In this document: positions 42,177 through 54,080 of the stretch, in pieces
How the letters are laid out: the number at the start of each line of letters is the position of its first letter
How positions within the stretch are numbered: the first letter of the stretch is position 1
From: Pyrenophora tritici-repentis
Lineage: Eukaryota; Ascomycota; Dothideomycetes; Pleosporales; Pleosporaceae
Length of the DNA stretch: 64,000 nucleotides
Assembly: GCF_003171515.1 (NCBI RefSeq)
Contig: NC_089390.1
Coordinates: forward strand, 6,944,001 to 7,008,000
Reading direction: 5' to 3'
Position numbers and translations under genes: made by a program
Notes under the pieces: generated by a model
Database searches by the model: none
What the model was told of the DNA's origin: nothing
Seen by the model: only the letters and a program-made list of their open reading frames with translations

Positions 42177-43907
42177 ATGCCACACCGACGTCTTAAACAA
42201 GATTATGTTACTGATGATCAGCTAGTTAATCTACAAGAAGGAGAGCTTGTCGCACTTCCAGGAAACACCTCGTCGTCTGAGACGTTCAGAACAATCAAAC
42301 ATTGGCTCCGCAAGTGTACTACTAGGCATGCAAATTGCCCTAGAAGTGGACTCTTGCGGCCAAGAGACGCGCTACAAGTGGTTAGATTCTTGCATATCCT
42401 GCGTAAGACGGTCTTACTTGAGGAAAGAGCATACCCGGGGCAGTATGCATGCTTGAGTCATTGCTGGGGTAATCCGAGGAATCTTATCAAAACGACCCTA
42501 GGTAACAAGCACTCTCACGTCATATCAGGTGTTCCTATTGAAGATCTACCGGAAACATACCAGGACGCCGTGTTTTTCTGTAGAAATATTGGGGTGGACT
42601 ATATATGGATTGACAGTTTATGTATCGTTCAAGACGATGATCGGGACTGGCGCGAACAAGCATCTCGTATGGGAGATATCTATGAAAAGTCTTTCGTTAC
42701 AATCGCAGCGGTTGCATCTCATGACGCTTCCGAGGGGCTCTTCAGAAAGACACCTGATTCTCGTATAGGTTTTGCTGTGCCAAGATTCCCCTGGATACAT
42801 GTGCGAAAGCAGGTTGAGAAGCCTAACGACAGCGATGACTCCTACTCACAAGCTACTGTGCCATATATCTGGCCATTATACAGACGCGGGTGGACATACC
42901 AAGAACTCAACCTGTCGCCGCGTGTGATTCGTTATGGCCCTGAAGAGGTGATCTGGAGCTGTCGTGAGAAGATGGCCTTTGAGGGCGATCCAAGTTTGGA
43001 CCAATCCCTAAGCTATACTGGATTCACGAACCGGGACCTGGCAAGAAGCGCTTTGACTACACAGAAGATGTGGCACAGGATTGTGGAGGGTTATGCCTAC
43101 CGAAAACTCACCTTCCAAAAAGACCAGCTACCCGCCATCGCCGCCTTTGTGAGCCGGATCCAAGCGGCCTATCCAGAAAAACGATATATAGCTGGCCTCT
43201 GGGAAGATACCCTGCGCTTTGATCTTTTATGGGCACACTATGGACAATATTATCATCCTTCTGGATTCAAGCCAACCTGGTCTTGGATATCAATCACAGA
43301 TCCAATCGAATGGGCTGCCCACCCGGATTCATATCAGCCCCTCCCTTGCACCAAGATAGTTCGAATTGTATATGCTACAACAGGACCGTCAGTTCTTGGA
43401 GATATTGTAGAAGCCTCAATCACGATGGAGGCTCCTGTTTTAAAGTTCAAGGAAGAATTTTGGCCTCATGCGATAAGCCTTCCTCCCCGCTATAGTCCAA
43501 GCGAAATGGACATAAGGGTACCTCTCGAGGTCGCATTTGGACCAGTCATACTAAGATACAAGTTTTGGGATTCCCAGGAGCCTGGTAGTCCGGAATACGA
43601 TTATCCGAACGCAGATGCTTTTGCCATCCCTTTGATCGGGCTGAGAGAAGGGGGCAATGTGCGAAGCCATGCGTGTAACACAAACTACTTATTGGTGAAA
43701 GAGACTAGTCAGCCAGGAGAGTATAGAAGAGTAGGAACAGGGTTTGTTCATTTACGGGAGGTTTGCGCGTTGCCTCCACTTTCTCCAAACAGTCCAGTTA
43801 AGGATAATATGCAAGAGGGTATCCTGAGACAGGCAAGATGGGAGGCTGACGAAAAGCTCAATGAAGAACTGGGACAGATGAATACACAGTTGTTCAAACT
43901 TGTATAA
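42177..43907 (+). CDS. HET (heterokaryon incompatibility) domain protein
   Basis: Single exon, 576 residues. The HET domain shows its three blocks: ACLSHCWGNPRNLIKTT (about 91-107), VDYIWIDSLCIVQDDDRDW (about 140-158) and EQASRMGDIYEKSFVTIAAV (about 160-179), then GWTYQELNLSPRVIRYG. HET domains are TIR-like and, in known cases, trigger cell death when incompatible strains fuse. The C-terminal half is the variable region usual in this family; no partner domain (NACHT, WD40) is fused. The frame is intact and the start is the first ATG. It may have a 5' exon, but the N-terminal LRKCTTRHANCP block already matches the family. Confidence 0.9.
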   Translation: MPHRRLKQDYVTDDQLVNLQEGELVALPGNTSSSETFRTIKHWLRKCTTRHANCPRSGLLRPRDALQVVRFLHILRKTVLLEERAYPGQYACLSHCWGNPRNLIKTTLGNKHSHVISGVPIEDLPETYQDAVFFCRNIGVDYIWIDSLCIVQDDDRDWREQASRMGDIYEKSFVTIAAVASHDASEGLFRKTPDSRIGFAVPRFPWIHVRKQVEKPNDSDDSYSQATVPYIWPLYRRGWTYQELNLSPRVIRYGPEEVIWSCREKMAFEGDPSLDQSLSYTGFTNRDLARSALTTQKMWHRIVEGYAYRKLTFQKDQLPAIAAFVSRIQAAYPEKRYIAGLWEDTLRFDLLWAHYGQYYHPSGFKPTWSWISITDPIEWAAHPDSYQPLPCTKIVRIVYATTGPSVLGDIVEASITMEAPVLKFKEEFWPHAISLPPRYSPSEMDIRVPLEVAFGPVILRYKFWDSQEPGSPEYDYPNADAFAIPLIGLREGGNVRSHACNTNYLLVKETSQPGEYRRVGTGFVHLREVCALPPLSPNSPVKDNMQEGILRQARWEADEKLNEELGQMNTQLFKLV

Positions 43908-44040
43908 TATATGCATGGTTCTAAGATCAATAGATGCAACAAAGCTGGACATGTTTTCTTTCTAAACCTACAACACAATGCATGACGTCATCGTCATATT
44001 TGTTTGCTCTTTTCTATTTCACACTGTCACAATCCTCTAG

Positions 44041-45084
44041 TTACCATTTCGTTGCATTGAGCAAGATGCTCCTCGCTTGCTCTCGTACGCTCTCCAGAAT
44101 ATCCTTTGCGCTCTCCACCTGCCTCACCAGTCCCACACCCGTACCCGCCCAGATCGCCGCACGCCCTTGCAAGCCCGTCTTGAACCCTCTATCCTCCTCC
44201 TTTATAGCTTCATTATGCCGTCTCTGTATCTCTTCCAACGCCACGCCGTCTTCATGATCCCTATGACTCTGCGCCACCAACGCCCGTCCATCGTACAACT
44301 CAGGCCAGATGTTCGGACCGCGCAGCTGGTCAAACAACTTTGACCTTGCAGTCACCTGACCACCATCCTGCGCCTCGACCACCGCAGCCTGGTAGTTTGG
44401 ATGCAAATTAATCTCCTTCGAGGCCAAAAACCGCGTCCCCATTACCACGCCCTGCGCCCCAAGTGTCAGCGCAGCAGCAACACCCCGACCATCTACCACA
44501 CCCCCCGAAGCAACCAGTGGAATATGAGAAAACCCTTCAGCAGCAAGTGCATCCGACGCCTCTGGCAACAGCGAGATAATAGAAGCACCCTTTTCAAACC
44601 CATGGCCCCCCGCGTCCGCGCCCTGCAAACATAGCACATCTGGCCGCGCAATCCTCGCCACATACACCGCAGCAGCCACACTCCCCAGCTGGATCCAAAT
44701 CTTGCTTTCAGGAGAAACCTCGCGTATTGCAGGTACCCATTTCGCGTAGTCGTCCAGCGACTTTGGAACAAACAGCCAGACAACCGCTGGCTTGAACTCT
44801 TCGATGACGGGTAGTGCGTCGGACATGTTGAGCACAAAGGGCAGGAAACCCAGGCCAATGGGTAGTGTGTTCGACAATGTGGGCACGGGATTGTTATTGA
44901 AGACCGAGGCTGCGATAGAGAGTTCTTTGCGTACTTCGGTCATGCTGAAGGCGCTGCCGATCATACCGAGGCCGCCGGATAGTGTGACGGCTGAGGCGAT
45001 TTTGCCGCCTGCGAAACCGGCCATGGGGGCATTGATGATGAGGGGGGTGGTCGTCCACGGGAGGTGTTGTTTTAGGGAAGACAT
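44041..45084 (-). CDS. Nitronate monooxygenase (2-nitropropane dioxygenase family)
   Basis: Single exon, 347 residues. FMN-binding TIM-barrel signatures are present: IINAPMAGFAGGKIASAV near the start, LCLQGADAGGHGFEKG with the catalytic-type His (about 161), PLVASGGVVDGRGVAAALTL and GAQGVVMGTRFLASKE. The enzyme oxidises alkyl nitronates such as propionate 3-nitronate to aldehydes and nitrite, a detoxification function in fungi and plants. The length agrees with the family and the start is the single ATG after a short leader. It is transcribed towards the HET gene. Confidence 0.92.
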   Translation of the reverse strand: MSSLKQHLPWTTTPLIINAPMAGFAGGKIASAVTLSGGLGMIGSAFSMTEVRKELSIAASVFNNNPVPTLSNTLPIGLGFLPFVLNMSDALPVIEEFKPAVVWLFVPKSLDDYAKWVPAIREVSPESKIWIQLGSVAAAVYVARIARPDVLCLQGADAGGHGFEKGASIISLLPEASDALAAEGFSHIPLVASGGVVDGRGVAAALTLGAQGVVMGTRFLASKEINLHPNYQAAVVEAQDGGQVTARSKLFDQLRGPNIWPELYDGRALVAQSHRDHEDGVALEEIQRRHNEAIKEEDRGFKTGLQGRAAIWAGTGVGLVRQVESAKDILESVREQARSILLNATKW

Positions 45085-45555
45085 TGTGTTCGTAGGAGAT
45101 GAAGAGGTAATGTACAGTAAGAGTGAGGAAGCTGGGAAATGCTAAATGGAAAGGTCAGCTAGGTGGATGCCTTACAAAGGAGAGGCTGAATCAGCAGAGG
45201 GGTGCAGGTAGCCATGCAGCATCTTTTTGTGAGGAGTCGATGGCCGCGGGGATTTGTCACACTGCAATTATCCTTTGGCATTGGAAGATGACAGCGCTGC
45301 GGTACCCATTACCACAAAGGTACTCCGTCCGTGGTGGACACACGCTCTATCGTCATATCCCAAATACGGTAGGCGGAACAGCGGAACAGCGAAGGAAGGA
45401 TAAGTATGCCCCGCACCACCACCGAGCCCCGCACTCAAACAATCGCCAAACCCTATACCACTCAACTTCAGTCCCTTGCTTCATTTTATGGTATATATTG
45501 ATATTAGTTTCAAATTCTATCATCGAATCAATCCTATAGACGATTGGTTCCATCC
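45085..45555. other. Intergenic between nitronate monooxygenase and tRNA
   Basis: No gene is seen. It contains the promoter of the nitronate monooxygenase (left) and the upstream flank of the tRNA gene. Confidence 0.4.
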
Positions 45556-45641
45556 GGCTCGATGGTGTAGTTGGTTATCACGTTCGCCTCACACATCTGT
45601 GAATACGCGAAAGGTCGCGAGTTCGAGCCTCGCTTGAGTCA
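45556..45641 (+). tRNA. tRNA-Val (anticodon CAC) with a 12-nt intron
   Basis: The acceptor stem GGCTCGA pairs with TTGAGTC (two G-T pairs), with A as discriminator. The D-arm contains GTGTAGTTGGTTATCAC. The anticodon stem TTCGC/GCGAA encloses loop C-T-CAC-A, then a 12-nt insert (CATCTGTGAATA) after position 37, then C. The T-arm is GCGAG-TTCGAGC-CTCGC. Position 33 is T and the intron sits at the canonical site. CAC reads valine codon GTG. Confidence 0.93.
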
Positions 45642-45650
45642 TTTATTTTT
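45642..45650 (+). terminator. Pol III T-run after tRNA-Val
   Basis: ATTTATTTTT follows the tRNA within 10 bp, and a run of five T is the usual RNA polymerase III termination signal. Confidence 0.7.
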
Positions 45651-45854
45651 GGGCCGGAATATGACTTGAGAAAAGAAGAAGATGTATAAGATCAAATAAG
45701 GTAGGCTGTCTTTTTTTTGTTTATGCGGTTGATCAAAGTGTAGGTTGAAAAGAGGGTGGGCATCGCTGCGTTACACCATATTCCCATCTAGGAAAGAACG
45801 ACAAGCATGACTCGGCAAACTCCCTCTACACAATTATACCAATATACCAATCAT

Positions 45855-47495
45855 CTACTGAAAACTCAACCCCAAAATCCGAGGCTTCCTCCTCTCGAGG
45901 TCTAAAATCATCTGTCCAAACAAACCATTCGCCCAGCTAAACCACTGCCTAGTCCACACCCCAGCTTCCCTCGCATCCACACTCTCATGCATCAACCCCA
46001 ACCCATCTGTGCTCTGGACCAACCACATGAGATTCCTTATAATCTCCTCATCATCTTCACTTGTGAGAATGGTCATGATAAGCGCCATGGGCCACGGCTT
46101 TCCAGGCAGTGTATGCGGTGACCCAATACCAGTAATTACCTTACCAACAGCGTAGTACGGGTTCTCCCTAGATAAAAGTTTCCGACGCGTGTTAGCGTAT
46201 ATGGGGTCGTGGACAGTGGTGTATCCGATCGCGGGAGCAGAGAGTAGCGAGGGGACATTAGGATCATCCATTATATTCACTGAACCGTAACCATCGACTT
46301 CGTAAGCGTATATTTTACCAAATTTGGGATCGTTTACAATGCCGTATCTTTCAATACCGCGGTTGATGTTCGTCGACATGGTTTGCATCCATGTGGTTAG
46401 GTTGCCAGTGTCTCTGGTGGGGGCGCGCGAGTCGAGGTATTGCATTATTGCCGATGAGGTGTTGAGGGCCGAGGAGAACATCATGTTACTGGGTATGAGG
46501 TATTGGTATGTACATGCGTCGTCACTAGGGCGTTGGAAGGAGCGGACGAGACCGATGTGGCCTTTGTGTGGGCTTCCGTTGCAGTTGTTGATGGGGGTTC
46601 CACCGTAAGGGGCGCAGTAGGTATAGGGTGTGTGTTGCCATTCGCCAGAGGGGGAGTAGGAGTCTATCATCATGCTTTCTGCGGTTTCCAGGATCGTCTT
46701 GACAGCGGCGGTCCAGTTGCTGGAGCGGGCAAAGAAGTCGTAATCACGGGTTGCGGTTACGTAGTCGACGGAGAGTTGGAGGAATGAGGCTACGGAGTCG
46801 AGCTCCCATTGACAGGAGAAGACTTTGTAGTAGTCGAAGGGTGGGGTAATGCGGTCGCTGTTCATGCTGTTGTGCTGGGGGATGCCGCTTTCTTCGGGGG
46901 CTTGGAAGGCATTGCAGAAGGGGTGTTCGAGAATGTAGCGGGCTTGAAGGTTGATGGCGCCGCGGAAGAGACTGGCTAGGCTGTCTTCGGAGTCGTTCTT
47001 TTTCAAGACGGTTATGTAGGCTTGGAGTTGGTTGGCTGAGTCTCGGAGCCACATGGCTTCAATATCGCCGGTAATGACAAAGGTGAGTTCTTCAGGTTTC
47101 TTGCTCGTGTCTGGACCTTCTAGCGATGGGGTACTGCTTGTATTTGACCATCCTCGCCATGCGATGGTAGTATCCAGTGTGCTTGGCCATGAATTTTCGA
47201 AAATCTTGCTTCATATCAGTACACAACTCGATAGAATCAACAGTATTCTTACACGAAAAAGATCAGGATCCTTGATGACACCACGTAACCGATCTATCGT
47301 ATCTTCCACCTCTTGCGAACGAAAAGTCCGACACGGAACGATGGGCCTCGCATAGCTCAAACTCCAATTTCCAGCCGAAATAGGTTCGTGGCGTTGCGCG
47401 GCGTAGTTTTGGTACAGCGGGCATTGGGCGGATACCAGGTAGGGCAGGAGAAGCGAGGCCCAGGGGAGTAGGCCGCTGTGGCGTCCCAACCACAT
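45855..47495 (-). CDS. Secreted GH125 exo-alpha-1,6-mannosidase-like protein
   Basis: Two exons (47495-47253 and 47204-45855, 48-nt intron) give 530 residues. A signal peptide (MWLGRHSGLLPWASLLLPYL plus VSA) opens the mature protein. Family marks are VITGDIEAMWLRDSANQLQA, HNSMNSDRITPPFDYYKVF, CQWELDSVASFL, NIMDDPNVPSLLSAPAIGY and the C-terminal HESVDAREAGVWTRQWFSWA. GH125 enzymes are inverting exo-alpha-1,6-mannosidases acting on mannan or N-glycan arms. The upstream in-frame TTG codons were not used because ATG at 47495 starts the signal peptide. Length and motifs are complete. Confidence 0.9.
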
Positions 47496-48070
47496 TGCGT
47501 CGTTCAATACGAGATAAGCGTCGCGAAATTAAATATTGGCTATTGGCTAAACTATGTGATACGAAGGTTTGTGAGTGTAGAGCTGTTGTTTGTTAGTCTG
47601 TCTGCTGGATGCTTATGTACGGTCACAAGTGTTCAGATCAAAGCCAAGCCGGCACGAGCCACATAAGCTTTCACAAGTTTTGGCCGTCAAAGGCTAGTAC
47701 CGCCATAAGAAGCAGCTCCGATGGGGCTTGATCTGATTGGTAGAAACCGATCATTCACTCGCGGCAAAGTGTAAGAATTGCTGACGGGAAGACTTATCAA
47801 CAATCAATCAAGCAAGCTGTCAATCAAATGTCCAAACCACCCAAAAAACTTCAAATCAATCAAACCAATCACGCCTCAAAAAAAGCGGCAATCAAACCAA
47901 TCACGAGCTTAATATTTGATTGATTTGATTGTTGACAAGTCTGCCGACAGGGTCCTGGGGTTCATTTATCCATATTGCGTGCCAAGCATCGCTGTGTGGA
48001 GGCCCCGAGCGGAGCATCAGGCATGGACAAGAAACCTAGCATGGCAATTCGCCTACCGGATGTACCCACT
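47496..48070. other. Intergenic holding MITE copy 3 and the GH125 promoter
   Basis: No gene is seen. The right third is occupied by the MITE at 47789-47943; the left third presumably contains the GH125 promoter. Confidence 0.4.
47789..47943. mobile_element. hAT-type MITE, copy 3 (155 bp, degenerate)
   Basis: The ends AAGACTTATCAACAATCAA and, reversed, CAGACTTGTCAACAATCAA form inverted repeats that share the CAACAATCAA core with copies 1 and 2. The 8-bp flanks CTGACGGG (47781-47788) and CCGACAGG (47944-47951) agree in 6 of 8 positions, the two differences being transitions. The internal AGCGGCAATCAAACC corresponds to AGCGGTAATCAATCA of copy 1. The copy is more diverged, so probably older. Assignment rests on these partial matches. 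Confidence 0.6.
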
Positions 48071-50456
48071 TTACCCTTTGACGATGGCTCTTACTCTCTT
48101 CCTTTCCTCTGCATCCATGACCCATGATATGCCCGAATCGCCTGTCGTGTCGTCTGCGACCTCATCGAATTCATCGTCCTCCATGTTGAGAATCAACGTC
48201 ATTTGCGTGCACTTTTGGAAAGCATCACGTAAAGAGTATGCTCCGCCGCTGGTAGCCGCTGCGATGATACCTGCGACGTCGCGCTCCAGTCTCACTGCGC
48301 CTAGTTCATTTACCCGGCCATAATAACTTCGGATTCGCTTTTCGAGCGCAGACGCGAGATAGTTCAGCCCTAACGAAAGGAGACGGTCGAAGTTCGCCGA
48401 AGTCAAGATGCGCTTGATGGGACGAATCACGATACCCCAACCGCGATCGAAACGCGACTTGACAACATCCACATCTTCTTCTTCTTCATCCCCATTGATA
48501 TCGTCCTCTTCAATGTCGTATTTGATGTCCCGGAAAGCTTCGGCCAGGATTGGCCGAATGCGAGGTTTGAGGACGTTTGTGAAGAGGACAGTAATGCCGT
48601 CGTTGAGCAGGTCCCCACTCTTGGACGCGAAAGCCTTCTCCATTGATTTCAGTGTATTCTCAACAAACGTCGCATCGTGTCCAAAGGGAAACAAGTCGTG
48701 CAGTGGTGACTTGATATCCTCTCCACCATTTTGCGCTTGGCTACCGAGCTGCTGGTGGACAATGCGCTTGACGTAGTCATTTGCGATGTCGAGATTGTTG
48801 ATGAGTACCAGAAAAGCGATGACTTTGTCTTCTGGAGGCAGGCCACCTTGTATGACAGGCTTCGGGTAGCTCTCGTCCCGCATCTTTCGCTGTATCATAC
48901 CAATAAACTCAGAGCCTAGGATATGGCTCACTGCAGGTACAACGCTTGAGACGACGGCGCGTTGTGATGTCGCGAGTGTTCTTTGAAGAACCTGGTTAAC
49001 AATGTACATGACATCGTCAACGGCAGAGGTAATGAAGGGTGGGTTGGACCCAAGGGGCTTGCTGGGGTTGAGTGTGAGATCCGAGGGCGACTCGTCCAAC
49101 TGGAAAGCCTTCTCCACAGATCGACGGAAGAAGAATGTTGTCATGGCATTAAAAGGGTCGATGAGGTGGCTGCTCACCTTCTTATGGAGGTTGCTGGTGG
49201 CTAAGAAGTTGGGCATGACTAAGCCATAATCGATGCGGTCTTCAGGCTCAGCAGGCTGTACATGTGAGTGACTGATCACAACGATTGTATTCTCTACTTA
49301 CTGCGCACTTATCGGAGAGGAAACGCGCGTACAGAGCGTAGCGTCCTAGTATCAACGCCCCCTCTCCGAGCAAGCTGTCAATCTCCTTCATGTCCACTCC
49401 TTGGTCTTCGCTTGTCCGAACTCCACCATTAGCTGGTGAGCTTGAACGAGGTGTTCCGTTGGTAGGTTTCGCAGGGAGAAAGCTCTGGACTAGAAAGGAA
49501 AAGGCATAGGATTTGATTTCGGTAAGCTTGCGGTCAATATGGCGCTCTTCATGCCATGTGTCGAGCACGATGCCACCTTGCACGTCGGCCTCAATCTGTA
49601 AACGTTCAATGACCTTTTGCATCATTCCAGGACCATAATGACGCTCTACCAACGGCTCGTGGCCATCGACAATCTGCGCAATGTGCTCGAACAGTTTGGT
49701 AATGGTGTTGCCGTAGAAGAAGCCCTCGTTTCTCTGTGCAGGTGCAGCCGAGTTGAAGTTTGCCCGCGCACGCGAAGCTACACCCTGGCATACATATCGC
49801 CCATATGCATCCAAACCTACGTCTGTGCGGCCAATCAAGGGAAACAGCTTGAAGAAGCGCGTTACCTTTGAGCCATCACCCTCTTCAGCAGCTTTTTCAA
49901 ACTCGCGGAGGAACAGTCCGCACAGAGACTCGGCCGCAGCATCCAGGGTTAGACGTGGCGGATCCGGCACCTCAGCTGTCGGCACCATCTCCTCTGCAAA
50001 GCTTCCATCTACGACGGTATCGGGAACCTTTGCGGCGCGACTGAGGTAGGCGGCTGCAGTTTCCCAGTCTTGAGGAGCGCCCATGGACCCATGCACACCC
50101 AGAACGCATGCTTTGAGTTCGGCCACCTGCTCCACCACGTCTAGTGTCGCCTTTACATTCGACTGCTCCTGGTCTAAACGCTTGACGGCACTTGATATCC
50201 GGTTCGCAGTCGAGGCGGCATCGGAGAGCATGCCATTGCTGATGGCGCGTGTATTCACGGCCTGGGTACCGAGACGGGCGCGCAGCAGATCGAGACGACC
50301 GAGTTCGCGCGAGAGGTCCTTTTGCGAGGCGATGAGTGCGTTTAGTCGCTGCGTGACGCTTGCTTCCTGGTCGTGCAATTGGCCCAGGGCTTCATGGATT
50401 TGAGCCACGCTGGCGGCGGCGAATACGTCTTGCGCGTCATCTATCTCGACTGCCAT
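48071..50456 (-). CDS. COG4: Conserved oligomeric Golgi complex subunit 4
   Basis: Two exons (50456-49302 and 49255-48071, 47-nt intron) give 779 residues. The N-terminal coiled coil (SVTQRLNALIASQKDLSREL; VKRLDQEQSNVKATLDVVEQ) precedes the COG4 core (FFKLFPLIGRTDVGLDAYGR, GFFYGNTITKLFEHIAQIVD, LLGEGALILGRYALYARFLS), the conserved DYGLVMPNFLATSN after the splice, and the C-terminal helical bundle (RFDRGWGIVIRPIKRIL). COG is the tether for retrograde vesicles at the Golgi; subunit 4 belongs to lobe A. An acidic insert (DDINGDEEEEDVDVV) is a common fungal variation. The gene diverges from the NIPA gene. Confidence 0.94.
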
Positions 50457-51266
50457 GCTCAGTTAGAAGGTGCCGACTTTTGCTGTTTGCTGTCAAGTTG
50501 TGGATATCTATTTCTGGCGTGGGCGCGGCAGCTATGCAGCGTCGGTTGGGCGTGCGTCGGCCGATCCCTTGGCCAGTGACGTCTCCCTCTGTCTCATCCC
50601 GCTGCCGCCTCCAGAATCCGACCCATGCAACGCCGCCGTTGTCCGCTGTCCGTTGCCCCTGCAGCAAGATTGGACATGTTGATGGCCCGGGAACCAAACG
50701 AAAACGAAACTACCACCGTTCACAGCTTTGTTTTTCTCGTTTATACATCTCTCCCCCTCAGCCCCTAGCGTTTCGTTCTTGCTCTCACTTTGTTGCCGTA
50801 TTCCTCAGTTTAGCTCCCTGTCGGCGGCTTGTAAACACACCAACGGAGCGCCAATCGCGCATCTAGGCCTTTTCAGCTGTACTGTACGCACCACGATTAC
50901 GCAGTACCCGCTCACAACCAACCGACTGCGCCTCTGCTAGTACACGAAACAAGACAAGGCCCTCGCGCCTGCCACCCCTCAACTTGCGACTTCCTTTGCG
51001 ACGTCCCGCCGCGCCTTCCTCAACCTCATTTCCGCGGCGACCTGGACCCTGTCCAAACAGACTTCCCAAAGCGTCCTTCCTCCGCCACCACGAGCGATAA
51101 CGTCCTTCAAGTGCAGCCTCGTGCAGACTTTCGCCCACATCCGGAAGTCACGACCAATGCGATTCATGCCTCCACAATAACATCGCCCTTTACAACCTAC
51201 ACATTCAACACGCCGAGTCGGCAGTGCGCTAGCACTTGGTAGCATCCGTTGCGACCCACCCAAGCC
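50457..51266. promoter_or_regulatory. Divergent promoter between COG4 and the NIPA-type gene
   Basis: No gene is seen. 810 bp separate the two starts. C/T-rich segments on the + strand around 50725-50830 and 50980-51080 probably belong to the leader of the transporter gene. Confidence 0.45.
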
Positions 51267-53447
51267 ATGGACTCGACCGCACATTTTCTATATGCCGCCC
51301 ACGAGCTTGACGCCCGCTCTGGGGGCATGGGCGGGGACACCGGAACCCGCCCGGCTTCGTACAAAATCGTTGGTCTTGTTTTGGCCATCGCATCGGGATT
51401 GTTTATCGGGTCGTCGTTTGTCATCAAGAAGCATGGTCTGTTACAGGCGAACACAAAGTACAACGAGGAGGCAGGCGAAGGCTATGGCTACCTCAAAAAC
51501 GCTTGGTGGTGGCTCGGCATGACGCTCATGATTGTTGGAGAAATATGGTACGTCATGTTGGTGATGTGTTGCGCGCTCTACTAACATGTTCGCAGTAATC
51601 TGGTCGCATACGCTTTCACCGACGCTATCCTTGTAACACCCATGGGCGCTTTATCCGTTGTCGTCTGCGCTATACTGTCCACTATATTCTTAAAGGAACG
51701 CCTGAGTTTTGTAGGAAAAGTAGGCTGTTTCAACTGCATCATAGGATCTGTAGTCATTGCTGTGAACGCTCCACAACAATCCTCGGTTGCCCGCATCGAA
51801 GACATGAAGAGATGGGTACTTACCCCAGGCTTCCTCAGCTATGCCGGTGTCATCGTTGTCGCCTGTGTTATAATCGCTATTTGGGTGGCTCCCAAGTACG
51901 GAAAGAAGACCATGATGGTCTACATTACCATCTGCAGTCTGATCGGAGGACTCAGTGTCGTCGCAACCCAAGGTCTTGGTGCTGCAGTAGTAGCACAGGC
52001 TTCGGGCACGTACGGTGGCCAATTCAAGCAGTGGTTCCTTTACGTGCTGCTAGTCTTTGTGGTAATAACTTTACTAACAGAAATTATTTATCTAAACGTA
52101 AGTCTTCTACTCTCTGCTCTGTGAGATGCTAACAATATCTAGAAAGCCTTGAACCTCTTCAACGCTGCGTTGGTAACACCTACATACTACGTCTTCTTCA
52201 CTTCCGCGACCATTGTCACCTCCGCGGTGCTGTTTCAGGGTTTCAAAGGCACACCCCTCCAGATCGTCACCGTCATCATGGGCTTCTTCCAGATCTGTTC
52301 CGGAGTCGTCCTGCTCCAGTTATCCAAGTCGGCAAAGGATGTTCCCGACTCTGCTGTCTTCAAAGGAGATCTCGATCAAGTGCGAACTGTCGCCGAAATG
52401 GAGGAGCCAGAATATGAGCCCCGAGCTGATGCCCTCCGCGGCGGTTCGGCCATCATCCGATCACTTTCGAAAGCCAGGTCACACAAGGAGCTTGCCGAGG
52501 CCAAGAAGATACAGGAAGAGCATATGGAACCGATTGGCGAAGGCGAGCAAGTGGAATTTGACGGGCTCCGGAGACGCAAAACTATCCTTGACCCTAGTCG
52601 GCCACCTACGCGCAACACCACAATTGTACAGACAAGGACGATACATCCGCCTCTTGGCATGTCGCAGTTCCCAACTGACGATTCGGATGACGATAACGAT
52701 AGTTTCCACCCTGGTTTCTTCCAGCGATTACGGTCCCGTGGCAAGTCTACCAGTAGTCGCGATAGTGCGCGTACTCCCGTGCACTCTGTTGTTGGAATGC
52801 AAAATCTTCCGCCCATCCCGCAAGCCGATGGCTCATCGGACCGCGACTCGGACGTGAACTCCTACAAGCACGACATGTCACGAGACACTTCCTACAAATC
52901 GCATGATACGTCCTACAAGCCGCTCGACAACCACATCCAGTTCGCCTCGCTCCCCGATCCGCCCCGCCACCACGAACGTAACGGCTCCGGTTCGTCCTCC
53001 CTCGCCCCTCCCAGAGCATCCGCGCAAACAGCGAAACGCCAATTCTCTTTCCAAAACGTCTTCACTCGCAGTCGTCCCGACTCGATGGGCGAATCGTCAA
53101 GCAGCAAGCGACCAACTAGTAGGCACAGTCGGAAGAGCAGCAGAGAACGCGCAGCAGTTGCCACCGCGACCGAGGAAGAGCGTTTGGGACTCGTTAAGGG
53201 CGATTCCGCAAACTTGCTTCCCATCGTCAGCCACGGTAGTAACGAAGCTGTACCAGAGTTGGCCGGTCCGCCAGTGTACTCAGACGACTGGGATATGGTG
53301 CGAACAGAGAGCCCAGGATACGAGCCCGAGAGGATCCAAACTTCGCAGCCAGGCGTCCGGCGAGTGGAGACGGATATGACCGAGCTCAGTCCTCGGGACG
53401 ATAAAGAATACGAGAAGAATGTTTCGGGACAAAGGCGTTTCTTGTAG
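51267..53447 (+). CDS. NIPA-type magnesium transporter
   Basis: Three exons (51267-51547, 51596-52097, 52143-53447) give 695 residues. About residues 35-345 hold eight to nine membrane segments with family motifs: IVGLVLAIASGLFIGSSFVI, KKHGLL, AWWWLGMTLMIVGEICNLVA, LVTPMGALSVVVCAILS, GCFNCIIGSVVIAVNAP, and, after the second splice, NAALVTPTYYVFFTSATIV. NIPA proteins carry Mg2+ across plasma or endosomal membranes. The remaining ~350 residues form a long Ser/Arg-rich cytosolic tail, usual for filamentous fungi, with several possible phosphorylation sites. Splice phases and the conserved joins support all three exons; the chosen ATG precedes the first membrane segment. Confidence 0.92.
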
Positions 53448-54080
53448 TCCTGAATTTCTTCTCGTCTTATACCCGTTTTTCTTTTCCTGTGAACGGGCTT
53501 GAGTCTTTTATCAGACCCGTGAGTGGGGTGGGGTGTTTTATGGATAATACCCGGTTGTCAGATTCCTGTTGTCCTTGTTTTTCTTGCATGTTATTTTACA
53601 TAGTCTGCGGTGTTTGAGGGGTTTTTCCTTCTTCGGATTGTACAGCACATGACTCTCGAGAGGTTGGATATAACGGTCGATAACGTCATGCAAAAAACGG
53701 ACGCGATGAGACGAGACGAGATAAGACGCACATGGTAATGAGCAACAACAACACTTTGTATGTAGATAGAGCGATACATGAAGCAGCGACATGAGCATGG
53801 CATTCTTAGGTAGCGCAGTGTAGTGTGTGTGTATGTAGATAGTTAGATACATGAAAAGGAAGCGTATCATTTTTACATCAACTGTCCTTTTCACCGATTT
53901 TCGCGCTCATGTCATCGAGTGTTAAAACTAAATAGAACATGCGCATATGCTGACATTGGTTTTCGATACGCAACATGCTGTGGCCTGAGTTGGGACGGAC
54001 CTAGCATATATAAACCCCCTCTACCTGTCTTCCCCTCTTCCTCTTCTTCTCTACCACACTACCTTTCTTTCCTGGAAATA
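53448..54080. other. Intergenic after the transporter gene
   Basis: No gene is seen. A short GT run near 53824-53832 and a first TATA-like TATATAAACC (about 54006-54015) followed by a C/T-rich tract mark the beginning of the unusual region to the right. Confidence 0.4.
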
